Source: Nitratiruptor sp. | GTDB taxonomy: Bacteria; Campylobacterota; Campylobacteria; Campylobacterales; Nitratiruptoraceae | Reading direction: 5' to 3' | Length of the DNA stretch: 25,430 bases | NCBI GenBank assembly: GCA_015494505.1 | Contig: WGBB01000239.1 | Span: 1 to 25,430 of the forward strand | In this document: one piece after another, positions 15,883 to 23,689 of the stretch | Layout of the letters: the number at the start of each line of letters is the position of its first letter | How positions within the stretch are numbered: the first letter of the stretch is position 1 | The notes under the pieces: generated by a model | What the model was told of the DNA's origin: nothing | Database searches by the model: none | What the model saw: the letters and a program-made list of their open reading frames with translations, nothing else | Position numbers and translations under genes: made by a program

Positions 15883-18800
15883 TTACTCCCCTTCCTCTAG
15901 GTTCAAAGGCACTTTTCTGAGCTCTTTTGGTCGCACCATCCAGAAGTTTCTAATCTCCATACGAAAATCTTCGAGGATTTCCTTGGCTCGCTCGCTGCCC
16001 GTTTCGTCATAGTATGTCTGCAAGAGTTTTTTGAGGTAGTGGCGCGCTTCGTCAAATTCGTCGATATCGATGCGACGCGCTTCGATGAGCTCTTGGTTGA
16101 TCTTTTCGATAAATGTGTGGTCTTCGTCGTAGACAAAAGCTAGACCACCCGTCATACCCGCTCCGAAGTTGATACCGGTTTTGCCGAGAATCACCACGAT
16201 TCCGCCTGTCATATATTCACAAGCGTGGTCTCCGGTACCTTCTACGACTGCCAGTGCTCCGGAGTTGCGCACGGCGAAGCGCTCGCCCACTTCACCGGCC
16301 ACAAAGAGCGTACCGCCCGTAGCGCCGTAGAGGCAGGTGTTACCGGCAAGGCTGAAACGCTCTTGCGGATATTTTGGGGTGATCACGATCTTGCCGCCGT
16401 GCATTCCTTTGCCCACGTAATCGTTGGCTGCGCCTTTGATATTGATCTGTACGCCGTTGATGAGAAACGCTCCCAGGCTCTGTCCCGCAACTCCTTCGAG
16501 ATTGATGGTGATAGCGCCCTCTTTGAGCCCGGCATCTCCGTAGTACTTGGCTATCTCGCCGCTGATGCGTGCACCGAAACTTCTGTTGACGTTTGTGATT
16601 TTTTTGTTGACGATGACGCTTTGGCCGGGATTTTCGATAGCGGGATAGACCTCTTTGAGAATAGCTTTTTCAAATTCGTTGCTATCGAAAGGTTCATTAG
16701 AGGGCACCTGGCAGGTATCCACACCATCGAGGCGTCTGAGCACTTCACTAAAGTCGAACTTCTTGGCAAACTCGTCGTCGATGACTCTGAGAAGATCGGT
16801 ACGGCCGATGATATCATCGAGCTTCGTATAACCTAGGCTCGCAAGAATCTTGCGCACATCTTCGGCAACGAGAGTGAAGTAGTTGATGAGACGATCTACG
16901 GTGCCCACATAGTGCTCACGCAAGAATTCGTTTTGGGTAGCGATACCCACGGTACAGCGGTTAAGGTGGCACACGCGAAGGATTTTACATCCCACGATAG
17001 TCAGCACACCCGTTCCAAAGGCATAGCTCTCCGCACCCATAATGGCAGCTTTGACGATATCAAGACCTGTTTTGAGCCCACCGTCTGTCTGCAGCTCCAC
17101 AAACTCGCGCAGGTGGTTTGCTTTGAGAGCGTTGTGGGCTTCGGTGAGTCCCAGCTCCCACGGGTTGCCGGCGAACTTGATGGAAGTGAGGGGTGCTGCG
17201 CCCGTTCCACCGTCACCACCGCTGATGATGATCTTATCCGCATAGGCTTTGGCCACACCGGTCGCGATGGTACCCACACCGGCCGTAGAGACCAGTTTGA
17301 CGGCCACTTTGGCATCGGGATTGACCTGCTTGAGGTCAAAAATCAGCTGCGCCAAATCTTCGATGGAGTAGATATCGTGGTGTGGCGGAGGCGAGATAAG
17401 CGTCACACCCGGCATCGTATGGCGGAGCTTCGCGATGAGTGCCGTGACTTTGTGGCCAGGCAGCTGTCCGCCCTCTCCCGGTTTCGCACCCTGTGCGATT
17501 TTGATCTGAATCTCTTCGGCGCTGCGCAGATACGCAGGTGTGACACCGAAGCGTCCGGAAGCCACTTGTTTGATTTTGGAGTTTTTGATGGTGCCAAAGC
17601 GGCTTTCATCCTCGCCGCCCTCGCCGGAGTTGCTCTTGGCTCCGATGCGGTTCATCGCCTCGGCGATACATTCATGCGCTTCGGGACTGATAGAGCCCAG
17701 ACTCATCGCTGCACTGTCGAAGCGGCGAAAGATATTTTCGATAGGTTCCACCTCATCGATGCTCACAGGCTTGCGATCGCTTTGAAACTCGAAGAAATCG
17801 CGGATAAAGCGGAGACCTCGCTTTTCGATCATATTTTTGAGCTCTTCGTATTCGCTCCACTCTCCCGAAATCGAGACATCGTGGATTTTGTTGACTACAT
17901 TTGGGTTAAAGTCGTGGTATTCGCTGCCGTCTATATATTTGTAGTAGCCACCGAGTTCCAGAGGAAAGAGGCGTTTTTCGATATCGATTTCGTATGCATT
18001 TTTATGGTTGCGCTCCAGCCGCTCTTCGATATCTTGATAGCCAAGACCCGGTACGAGACACGCACTGCCGCTAAAGCATTCCTCTACGATTTCTTCGCTC
18101 AGCCCCAGCACGTCAAAGAGCGCGGAGTTGCGGTACGAAGCGATGGTAGAGATACCCATTTTGGACATAATTTTCAAAAAGCCGCCGTTGAGGGCGTTGA
18201 CTACGTTTTTGAACTTGTTGCGCAATTCAAACGGCGTGAGTTCTTGTTTTTTGAGCTTCTCATAGACCGTAGCGAAGAGCAGATAGGGATAGACCGCACT
18301 CGCCCCATAAGCGATAAGCACCGCTGCGGAGTGGGAGTCTTGCACTTCGCCCGTGATCGCTACCATAGAAACGAGATGGCGCACTTTGGCTTCTAGGAGC
18401 TTTTTATTGAGGCGCCCTACCACCATAGCCATAGGAATCAGCTTTTTGTGAGGGCTTAGCTCCCTATCATCGAGAAAGATGATGCGCACGCCCTCTTCCT
18501 TGACGCTGCGCACGATCTCATCCGTCAGCGCTTCGAGAGATGCTTTGAGATCCTTTTCGAATGCGGTAGAGAATGTGCGGTTCTTGAAGCACTCTTGATA
18601 GCGCGGGTGCTTGGGATCGCCATAGCTTTGGAGCACATCCATTTTCTCTTTGATGAGGATGGGCGAGACCGCCTTGAGACGGATAGCGTGGTCGGGATCT
18701 TCGTCGAGGATGTTATGGATCTCACCGAAACCTGTGTTGAGGCTCATCACGATCTTTTCACGGATCGGGTCGATGGGTGGGTTGGTGACCTGAGCGAATT

Positions 18801-20307
18801 TCTGTTTGAAAAAGTCGGTGAAGTTGCGCTGTTTTTGGCTAAAGGCGGCCATCGGCGTATCGTCACCCATACTACCTACGGCCTCTTTGCCCTCTTTAAT
18901 CATCGGCTCGATCACCTGTTCGATCAGCTCGTGCGTGAAGTTGTGGTAGCGCTGTTTGTGGACAATGTCATCGAGTCTATACTCATCGAGGTTGCTAAAA
19001 GGCTGCTCGATATGCTCTTGCAAGTACACCATATTTTCGTTGAGCCATTCGCTGTAGGGGTTAGAGTTTTTGAGATAGTCGTTGATATCCTCGTTTTTGA
19101 GCACCACGCCATATTTGAGATCGAGGGCTATCATCTCGCCGCTTTGAAGCCTTCCACGCTCCAAGATGTTCTCTTCCGGTACATCCAAGATGCCGTACTC
19201 GCTGGCGATGATGAGGCGGCGATCTTTCGTGATGATATATTTGGCGGGGCGAAGTCCGTTGCGATCGAGCACACAGCCGATGTAGCGGCCGTCGGTAAGG
19301 CTCACGGCAGCTGGGCCGTCCCACGCCTCGAAACAGGTGCTAGTATATTCATAGTATGCACGTAGCTCGGCATCCATATGAGGAGCGTTTTGCCAAGGAG
19401 CCGGAATGAGTGCGCGTGCGGCTTTAAAAAACTCTACACCGTTGACGATGAGAAACTCGAAAAAGTTATCGAGGCTCTTACTGTCACTGGCTTCTGGTTC
19501 TAGCGGCGGCAGGATGCGCTCGAGCTCCTCGTCGCTAAACACCTCGCTTTTTATCGATTCGCATTTGGCCAGCACGTTGTAGCGGTTAGCAGTGACGGAG
19601 TTGATCTCACCGTTGTGGGCTATCATCCGAAACGGTTGCGCCAATTTCCATTTGGGCAGAGTGTTGGTAGAGAAGCGCTGATGGAAAAGCGCGAAGCTCG
19701 CCTCGAAATCCTCATCTTGCAAATCGGGATAGAACATTTTGATGTAGGTGGGCATTACGAGGCCCTTGTAGGCGATCACTTTATTCGAAAATGTCGGGAT
19801 GTAAAAGTCCTCGTCCTCTTGTAACGCCTTTTCTATTTCACGGCGGGTCAGATACAAAAGCGCTTCAAAACGCTTGGTGGCTATGAGCGAATTGGGTGCT
19901 ACGAAAATCTGGACGATATTGGGCAGCGTCTGTTTTGCTAGCTCTCCCAGTGCTTCCGTATTGACTGGGACATTGCGAATGTGAAGTACCTTAAGGTCGT
20001 TTTTTGCACAATACTCTTTGATTACATCGAGGTTGCTCTCGTTTTTGTAAAAGACCATCGCCACGGCATAGGTTGCCGGCAGGACGAAATCCTCTTTTTC
20101 TGAGAGTTTTTTGAAAAATTTGTGCGGCATCGAAAAGAGCAGACCGCTTCCGTCCCCACTCTTTCCGTCAGCGGCGATGGCACCTCTGTGCATCATTCTT
20201 TCAAGCGCTTTGATGGCATCGTCCACGTTTTTGTGGGAGGGTTTGTTGTCTATGCTTGCAAGCAGTCCGAAACCGCAGTTGTCTTTGTAACTGGTGAGTA
20301 GATCCAT
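15883..20307 (-). CDS. gltB: Glutamate synthase large subunit
   Basis: At 1474 aa this is a bacterial-type alpha subunit. A short propeptide precedes C11 (NCGFGLLAS), the N-terminal nucleophile of the class II glutamine amidotransferase domain (about 11-420). The central domain and the FMN-binding synthase domain follow, with PGEGGQLPGHK near 943-953, SGGDGGTGAAP near 1029-1039 and the 3Fe-4S cysteines C1107, C1113 and C1118 in CHLNRCTVGIATQ. The GXGXG beta-helix domain occupies about 1240-1430. Start: GTG 20313 and ATG 20307 are both in frame; AAAGGG five bases before the ATG favours 20307. First gene of the eight-gene chain. Nitrogen control is likely but no known operator is recognised. 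Confidence 0.98.
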   Translation of the reverse strand: MDLLTSYKDNCGFGLLASIDNKPSHKNVDDAIKALERMMHRGAIAADGKSGDGSGLLFSMPHKFFKKLSEKEDFVLPATYAVAMVFYKNESNLDVIKEYCAKNDLKVLHIRNVPVNTEALGELAKQTLPNIVQIFVAPNSLIATKRFEALLYLTRREIEKALQEDEDFYIPTFSNKVIAYKGLVMPTYIKMFYPDLQDEDFEASFALFHQRFSTNTLPKWKLAQPFRMIAHNGEINSVTANRYNVLAKCESIKSEVFSDEELERILPPLEPEASDSKSLDNFFEFLIVNGVEFFKAARALIPAPWQNAPHMDAELRAYYEYTSTCFEAWDGPAAVSLTDGRYIGCVLDRNGLRPAKYIITKDRRLIIASEYGILDVPEENILERGRLQSGEMIALDLKYGVVLKNEDINDYLKNSNPYSEWLNENMVYLQEHIEQPFSNLDEYRLDDIVHKQRYHNFTHELIEQVIEPMIKEGKEAVGSMGDDTPMAAFSQKQRNFTDFFKQKFAQVTNPPIDPIREKIVMSLNTGFGEIHNILDEDPDHAIRLKAVSPILIKEKMDVLQSYGDPKHPRYQECFKNRTFSTAFEKDLKASLEALTDEIVRSVKEEGVRIIFLDDRELSPHKKLIPMAMVVGRLNKKLLEAKVRHLVSMVAITGEVQDSHSAAVLIAYGASAVYPYLLFATVYEKLKKQELTPFELRNKFKNVVNALNGGFLKIMSKMGISTIASYRNSALFDVLGLSEEIVEECFSGSACLVPGLGYQDIEERLERNHKNAYEIDIEKRLFPLELGGYYKYIDGSEYHDFNPNVVNKIHDVSISGEWSEYEELKNMIEKRGLRFIRDFFEFQSDRKPVSIDEVEPIENIFRRFDSAAMSLGSISPEAHECIAEAMNRIGAKSNSGEGGEDESRFGTIKNSKIKQVASGRFGVTPAYLRSAEEIQIKIAQGAKPGEGGQLPGHKVTALIAKLRHTMPGVTLISPPPHHDIYSIEDLAQLIFDLKQVNPDAKVAVKLVSTAGVGTIATGVAKAYADKIIISGGDGGTGAAPLTSIKFAGNPWELGLTEAHNALKANHLREFVELQTDGGLKTGLDIVKAAIMGAESYAFGTGVLTIVGCKILRVCHLNRCTVGIATQNEFLREHYVGTVDRLINYFTLVAEDVRKILASLGYTKLDDIIGRTDLLRVIDDEFAKKFDFSEVLRRLDGVDTCQVPSNEPFDSNEFEKAILKEVYPAIENPGQSVIVNKKITNVNRSFGARISGEIAKYYGDAGLKEGAITINLEGVAGQSLGAFLINGVQINIKGAANDYVGKGMHGGKIVITPKYPQERFSLAGNTCLYGATGGTLFVAGEVGERFAVRNSGALAVVEGTGDHACEYMTGGIVVILGKTGINFGAGMTGGLAFVYDEDHTFIEKINQELIEARRIDIDEFDEARHYLKKLLQTYYDETGSERAKEILEDFRMEIRNFWMVRPKELRKVPLNLEEGE

Positions 20308-20312
20308 GTGCA

Positions 20313-20318
20313 CCCTTT
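20313..20318 (-). promoter_or_regulatory. Ribosome-binding site favouring the gltB ATG start
   Basis: AAAGGG overlaps the alternative GTG at 20313 and lies five bases before ATG 20307, so initiation at the ATG is preferred. Confidence 0.6.
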
Positions 20319-20354
20319 CGCGTAGGCTTTTAACCAGATTTTAATATTCGTTGT

Positions 20355-20362
20355 AGTATAAA
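20355..20362. promoter_or_regulatory. Overlapping divergent -10 elements for gltB and recO
   Basis: The eight bases AGTATAAA read TATACT on the minus strand (20360-20355) and TATAAA on the plus strand (20357-20362). Each lies about 50 nt from its start codon (gltB 20307, recO 20415). No second equally good -10 is seen in the 107-bp gap, apart from AT-rich stretches, so the two genes may compete for polymerase at one site. Confidence 0.4.
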
Positions 20363-20414
20363 GTGTTTTATTTTATCCAGACTTTCATTAGAAACTACTT
20401 ACAAAGCGCTGTTT

Positions 20415-21026
20415 ATGCAAGGTTTCATCCTCCGTGTCACCAAAGTAAAAGATGAAGATCTCATAGTCAATATTCTAACACAATCGCACCTCTATACACT
20501 CTATCGTTTCTACGGTGCCAGGCACAGTACGATAAATCTCGGCTACAAAATCGATTTTGAGATAGAGTATCAGACCGGATACCTTCCTAAGCTACGCCAC
20601 ATTACGCACTTGGGATTTCCTTGGCTAAGAGATTTGCAAAAGCATATGCTCTGGCAGCGATTCATACGGCTACTCTATGACCATCTGCGGGAATTTGAGG
20701 AAGTAGATAGCTTCTATTTTGGGATGCTCGAGCGCTTGGCCAAGAAGCTGACGCGCCAAGAGCCCAGGCGCGCTTTTATCGAAGAGTATGTGCGACTCTT
20801 GGAATTTGAAGGGCGGCTCCATAGCGATATGCACTGCTTTATATGCGACCTCAAGGTCCAAAACCCTACCCTCGCCCGCGCCTTTTTGCCGGCCCATACC
20901 CACTGCGTGCCCAAAGAGCCCTTTGATGATAAAAAGCTCCTCTATCTCTTTAGGTACAAAGATACGCAATTTTTCGATGAAGAGGAGATCGAGCGTCTGT
21001 GGCAGACGCTCCAGGAGGGGTTTTAG
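20415..21026 (+). CDS. recO: DNA repair protein RecO (short Campylobacterota type)
   Basis: RecO binds RecR and SSB and loads RecA on gapped DNA. The 203-aa protein starts with MQGFILRVTKVKDEDLIVNIL, the OB-fold beginning of RecO, followed by a helical domain (about 70-135) and a small C-terminal part. It is shorter than the usual 230-250 aa, as I recall for this phylum. The zinc-ribbon region keeps CFIC (C141, C144), but the second half reads HTHC (161-164) rather than CxxC, so the metal site would need histidine or may be partial. There is no strong ribosome-binding site before the ATG. The 3' end overlaps the next, convergent gene by 4 bp. Confidence 0.85.
   Translation: MQGFILRVTKVKDEDLIVNILTQSHLYTLYRFYGARHSTINLGYKIDFEIEYQTGYLPKLRHITHLGFPWLRDLQKHMLWQRFIRLLYDHLREFEEVDSFYFGMLERLAKKLTRQEPRRAFIEEYVRLLEFEGRLHSDMHCFICDLKVQNPTLARAFLPAHTHCVPKEPFDDKKLLYLFRYKDTQFFDEEEIERLWQTLQEGF
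20991..21011 (+). terminator. Perfect inverted repeat at the recO 3' end, possible terminator
   Basis: GAGCGTCTG (20991-20999) and CAGACGCTC (21003-21011) pair perfectly around a 3-nt loop inside the last recO codons. The only T run downstream, TTTT in the recO end, is 9 nt away, so it is a weak intrinsic terminator candidate. Converging transcription from 21709 also ends here. Confidence 0.3.
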
Positions 21027-21709
21027 TTGGCTTCGAAGTCGTCTACGTTGAAGTCTGCACCTACCAGCATCCTACCGCCGAAGTCCACCTTTTGCAAGAT
21101 GTTGACCTCTTCGATGGGGTCTTTCTTGACCACATAGAGCTGGCCGTAGACCTGCACGGGATTCAGATAAAATTCGCTCAGCTCGATGCGCTGATTTTTA
21201 TAGGAGATGTGTTCCGGCAAGATAGTATCGCAAATGGTATCGAGATACCCTTCACGCAGCACGTCATATTGATCGAAAAGGATAGAGCAGTCCACATAGC
21301 CAAGCTGGAGCGTCTTGGGATCGTCGATATCCCCTTCGCTCTCGAAGTTCCATACCCCTTCGCCTTCGAAGCTGCGCACGTAAAAGAGCTCTCCTTCTTG
21401 GGCATTTTGGATCGATTCTACCAAAGAGAGGATATTTTCGTTTGCCAGCACCACCTCGTCGCTATAGAGTGTATGCTCCGCTACGCGAATCGCGCACTCT
21501 TCAGGATCGACTCCGCGTAGCTCCACGGGCGGGTCGTAGGCATCGGCCTCACCCGTTTCGACAAAATCGTTGACCGCTTCGAAAAGCTCACGCACATCCT
21601 CGCGCGACTCTAGATCATATTCATCGATATCGAGCCCTTCGATCTCAAGACGCGTGACGTTGTAGAACTTCACTACTTTCGCCGCACCCTTGATGGTAAT
21701 CTCGGCCAT
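21023..21709 (-). CDS. Acidic conserved-looking protein of unknown function, 228 aa
   Basis: I do not recognise the family. The protein is soluble and strongly acidic (runs such as EIEGLDIDEYDLESREDVRE and EGEGVWNFESEGDIDDP), with no signal peptide or membrane segment and just two cysteines. Alternating beta-like stretches (MAEITIKGAAKVVKFYNVTRLEI, GQLYVVKKD, GGRMLVGADF) suggest an alpha/beta fold. GAG directly follows the flhX stop TAG, and the ATG is 8 nt downstream of that stop, so it is probably translated with flhX. Being next to a FliK-like/FlhX pair suggests, but does not show, a link with flagellar export. Its tail overlaps recO by 4 bp. Confidence 0.8.
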   Translation of the reverse strand: MAEITIKGAAKVVKFYNVTRLEIEGLDIDEYDLESREDVRELFEAVNDFVETGEADAYDPPVELRGVDPEECAIRVAEHTLYSDEVVLANENILSLVESIQNAQEGELFYVRSFEGEGVWNFESEGDIDDPKTLQLGYVDCSILFDQYDVLREGYLDTICDTILPEHISYKNQRIELSEFYLNPVQVYGQLYVVKKDPIEEVNILQKVDFGGRMLVGADFNVDDFEAN

Positions 21710-21717
21710 AGCATCTC

Positions 21718-21963
21718 CTATTGTTTTTTTATATTGTATAGAAATTCCAACACTTTCGCAACATCATCTACCATCTCTTGGGGGATCTGGTCATAAAGCT
21801 CCACGCTATAGAGCTCCTCGGTGAGCTTCTCGTCACGTTTGACGGGGATATCGTGTTCTTTTGCCACCTCGATAATCTTATACGCCAGATACCCCTCACC
21901 CTTGCCCACTACGTGGATCTCTTCGAAAAAGCGCTTGAGAGCGACCGCTTTTTTATTCTTCAT
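21718..21963 (-). CDS. flhX: FlhB C-terminal-like protein (FlhX)
   Basis: This 81-aa protein resembles only the cytoplasmic C-terminal (FlhB_CC/YscU_CC) part of the type III export switch protein FlhB. It shows KAVALKRF, GYLAYKIIEVAKEHDIPV and LAKxL-type residues (LTEELYSVELYDQIPQEMVDDVAKVLEFLY), which align with the FlhB segment after the NPTH cleavage site. The NPTH motif and the membrane domain are absent, as expected for FlhX. In Helicobacter pylori, FlhX is reported to be able to replace the C-terminal fragment of FlhB. The ATG overlaps the stop of the FliK-like gene (ATGA), implying coupled synthesis. Confidence 0.9.
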   Translation of the reverse strand: MKNKKAVALKRFFEEIHVVGKGEGYLAYKIIEVAKEHDIPVKRDEKLTEELYSVELYDQIPQEMVDDVAKVLEFLYNIKKQ

Positions 21964-22904
21964 ATCTTTATATCCTGCAAAGAGTCTGCCAAAAGCCTAT
22001 CGGTACTCGGTGACACCGTAGAAGAGATATGCACGAATGTGGGTTTGTGAAAAAGCGCGATAAGAGCTTTTTGAGACTCTTCTATTTTCTTGCGAAAACC
22101 CTCATCCTCTATGGAAAAGAATATCTCAAGCAAATTGCGGCGCAAAAGAAGCGTCGCCACCACTTCTCCTATATCGCTAAAACGAAGATAGATGCGACAA
22201 AAATAGCAATCACGCAGCGCCTTAAAAGCGACGCTGTTCTCTTCGAGATTCTCCATAGCCAGCGGCAACGAGACCACAAAAAGACCGCTGATGAGCGCTG
22301 CGAGCCAAAAACTTTGCAATCCCTCTTCTAGCACTTCATAGAGTTCCCCAAGTTCGCTTTTGAACTCTTGAACTCTTTGTAAAACCTTTTGATGATCCAA
22401 AAGAGCCTCTATAGTCTCTTTTTCAAAACCCTGTTTGACTTCTTCGAAGAGCATTTTTTGAATTTTTGGCTTTTGGAGAATTTGGTGCAGCACTTTTCCG
22501 ATTTTAGCACCTTTGGTGTCGATCGCTGCCGCAAGGGTTTTGGGGTCGAGCTCTTTTTTGATGCGTTTTTTGATGCGTTCATCCTGTGTAGCCAAAGCAA
22601 GGAGAGCGGCGATATCCAGTTTCGTCAAAACCTCTTGCTCTTTTGCCGGGGCTGCATCGATGAGTTTGAGAATCCTCTCACCCTGCGTCGACAGCGCATT
22701 TTGGACCTGAAGCGTCATCTGCAGGCCCCTTTGCAAAGGGGTGTCGGTGCGCATGCGCACGAGTCTTCCCATCGTGCGCACGAGGGCATACTCACCGTAA
22801 CTCTCTATGACTCGTGCCGTGATTTTTTGTCCGGGGCGAAGCTTTATGGACTCCCAGACGGTGCTATCGATGCGTAGTTGAGAAAGCCGCTCTATAGGTG
22901 TCAT
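21960..22904 (-). CDS. FliK-like protein paired with flhX, 314 aa
   Basis: I propose a divergent FliK-related protein. The N-terminus (about 17-82: ESIKLRPGQKITARVIESYG, LQRGLQMTLQVQNA) is a small beta domain of the kind found in YlqG/FliK-like proteins. The middle (84-200) is helical. The C-terminus (about 207-286) follows the FliK C-terminal pattern: LFVVSLPLA, then CRIYLRFSDIGEVVATLLL, then LLEIFFSIEDEGFRKKIEESQKALIALF. Bacillus ylqG-ylqH shows the same pairing, a FliK-like gene followed by an FlhB C-terminal gene. The start ATG has no good ribosome-binding site and lies 23 bp after ttcA, so it is probably read from the fabD operon. The similarity is by pattern, not by a search. Confidence 0.6.
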   Translation of the reverse strand: MTPIERLSQLRIDSTVWESIKLRPGQKITARVIESYGEYALVRTMGRLVRMRTDTPLQRGLQMTLQVQNALSTQGERILKLIDAAPAKEQEVLTKLDIAALLALATQDERIKKRIKKELDPKTLAAAIDTKGAKIGKVLHQILQKPKIQKMLFEEVKQGFEKETIEALLDHQKVLQRVQEFKSELGELYEVLEEGLQSFWLAALISGLFVVSLPLAMENLEENSVAFKALRDCYFCRIYLRFSDIGEVVATLLLRRNLLEIFFSIEDEGFRKKIEESQKALIALFHKPTFVHISSTVSPSTDRLLADSLQDIKI

Positions 22905-22927
22905 AGAGCGATTATCGGTCGCAAGCG

Positions 22928-23689
22928 CTAGAGCTTTAACCTGGTTTTGTCGAAAAATGTATCGTCGTGGATATGGCGAAAAGAGGCACGGATGTACTTG
23001 ACCACGTCGGGAAAGCGTGATTCCAACTCACGCACAAACTCTTTCATGTTTTCACGCACATAGGGCTCTTTGATATCGAAGCGCATCGCGGGGCATGCCT
23101 CGTCACCGATAGCCATAAAATCGTTTCGCTTCACAAATCCTCTCGTTTGGGACTCGCGCACCTCTATGAGAGGGCGTATCACATACAGACCCTTTTGAGT
23201 TTTATAAATCGGAGGCATCGCGCGCATGGCGCCGTTGTAGAACATATTCATAAAAAAGCTCTCAATCGCATCATCGAGATGATGTCCAAGGGCGAGCTTG
23301 TTAAAACCGTACTCGAGGGCATAGGTGTAGAGGGCACCGCGGCGCATGCGCGAAAAAAAGCTGCAGTAGGATGAATTCTTGCGGATTTTTTCTTTGGCGA
23401 TATCGAAAATTTCCGTTTCGTACACATCGTACTCGATGCCGTATTCCTCGCAGTGCTTGCGCAAAAAGTCGTAGTTTTCTCCCATTCCGTAGCTGATGGT
23501 GACGGCTTTGAAAGAAAAGTCGTAAGGAGCCACTTTTTGGATATATTTAAGAGCATGGATAAGCGTGAGGGAGTCCTTGCCGCCGCTAAGCCCTACCAAA
23601 ACACGGTCACCTTCTTTGATGAGCTCAAACTCCGCGTTGGTGCGGGCTACCTGCTTGGCAAGTTTCTTAGAAAGCTGTGCTTCTTTCAT
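22928..23689 (-). CDS. ttcA: PP-loop ATPase, TtcA-like tRNA 2-thiolation protein
   Basis: This 253-aa protein has SGGKDS (35-40), the PP-loop of the N-type ATP pyrophosphatases, GHHLDD (135-140) and an EACPAMRF motif (C199). It resembles TtcA, which makes 2-thiocytidine at position 32 of tRNA using a [4Fe-4S] cluster held by CxxC plus one more cysteine. The expected CxxCxRxRRG reads CSFFSRMRRG, so C109 is kept but the second cysteine is F112. It may use another ligand or a different chemistry. The gene is coupled to mtnN by ATGA and, as I recall, corresponds to Campylobacter jejuni Cj0118. Confidence 0.8.
   Translation of the reverse strand: MKEAQLSKKLAKQVARTNAEFELIKEGDRVLVGLSGGKDSLTLIHALKYIQKVAPYDFSFKAVTISYGMGENYDFLRKHCEEYGIEYDVYETEIFDIAKEKIRKNSSYCSFFSRMRRGALYTYALEYGFNKLALGHHLDDAIESFFMNMFYNGAMRAMPPIYKTQKGLYVIRPLIEVRESQTRGFVKRNDFMAIGDEACPAMRFDIKEPYVRENMKEFVRELESRFPDVVKYIRASFRHIHDDTFFDKTRLKL

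Noticed and set aside
16912..18396. 494-aa open frame on the plus strand
   Set aside because: It is fully antisense to the conserved FMN domain region of gltB and has a low-complexity shadow-like composition.
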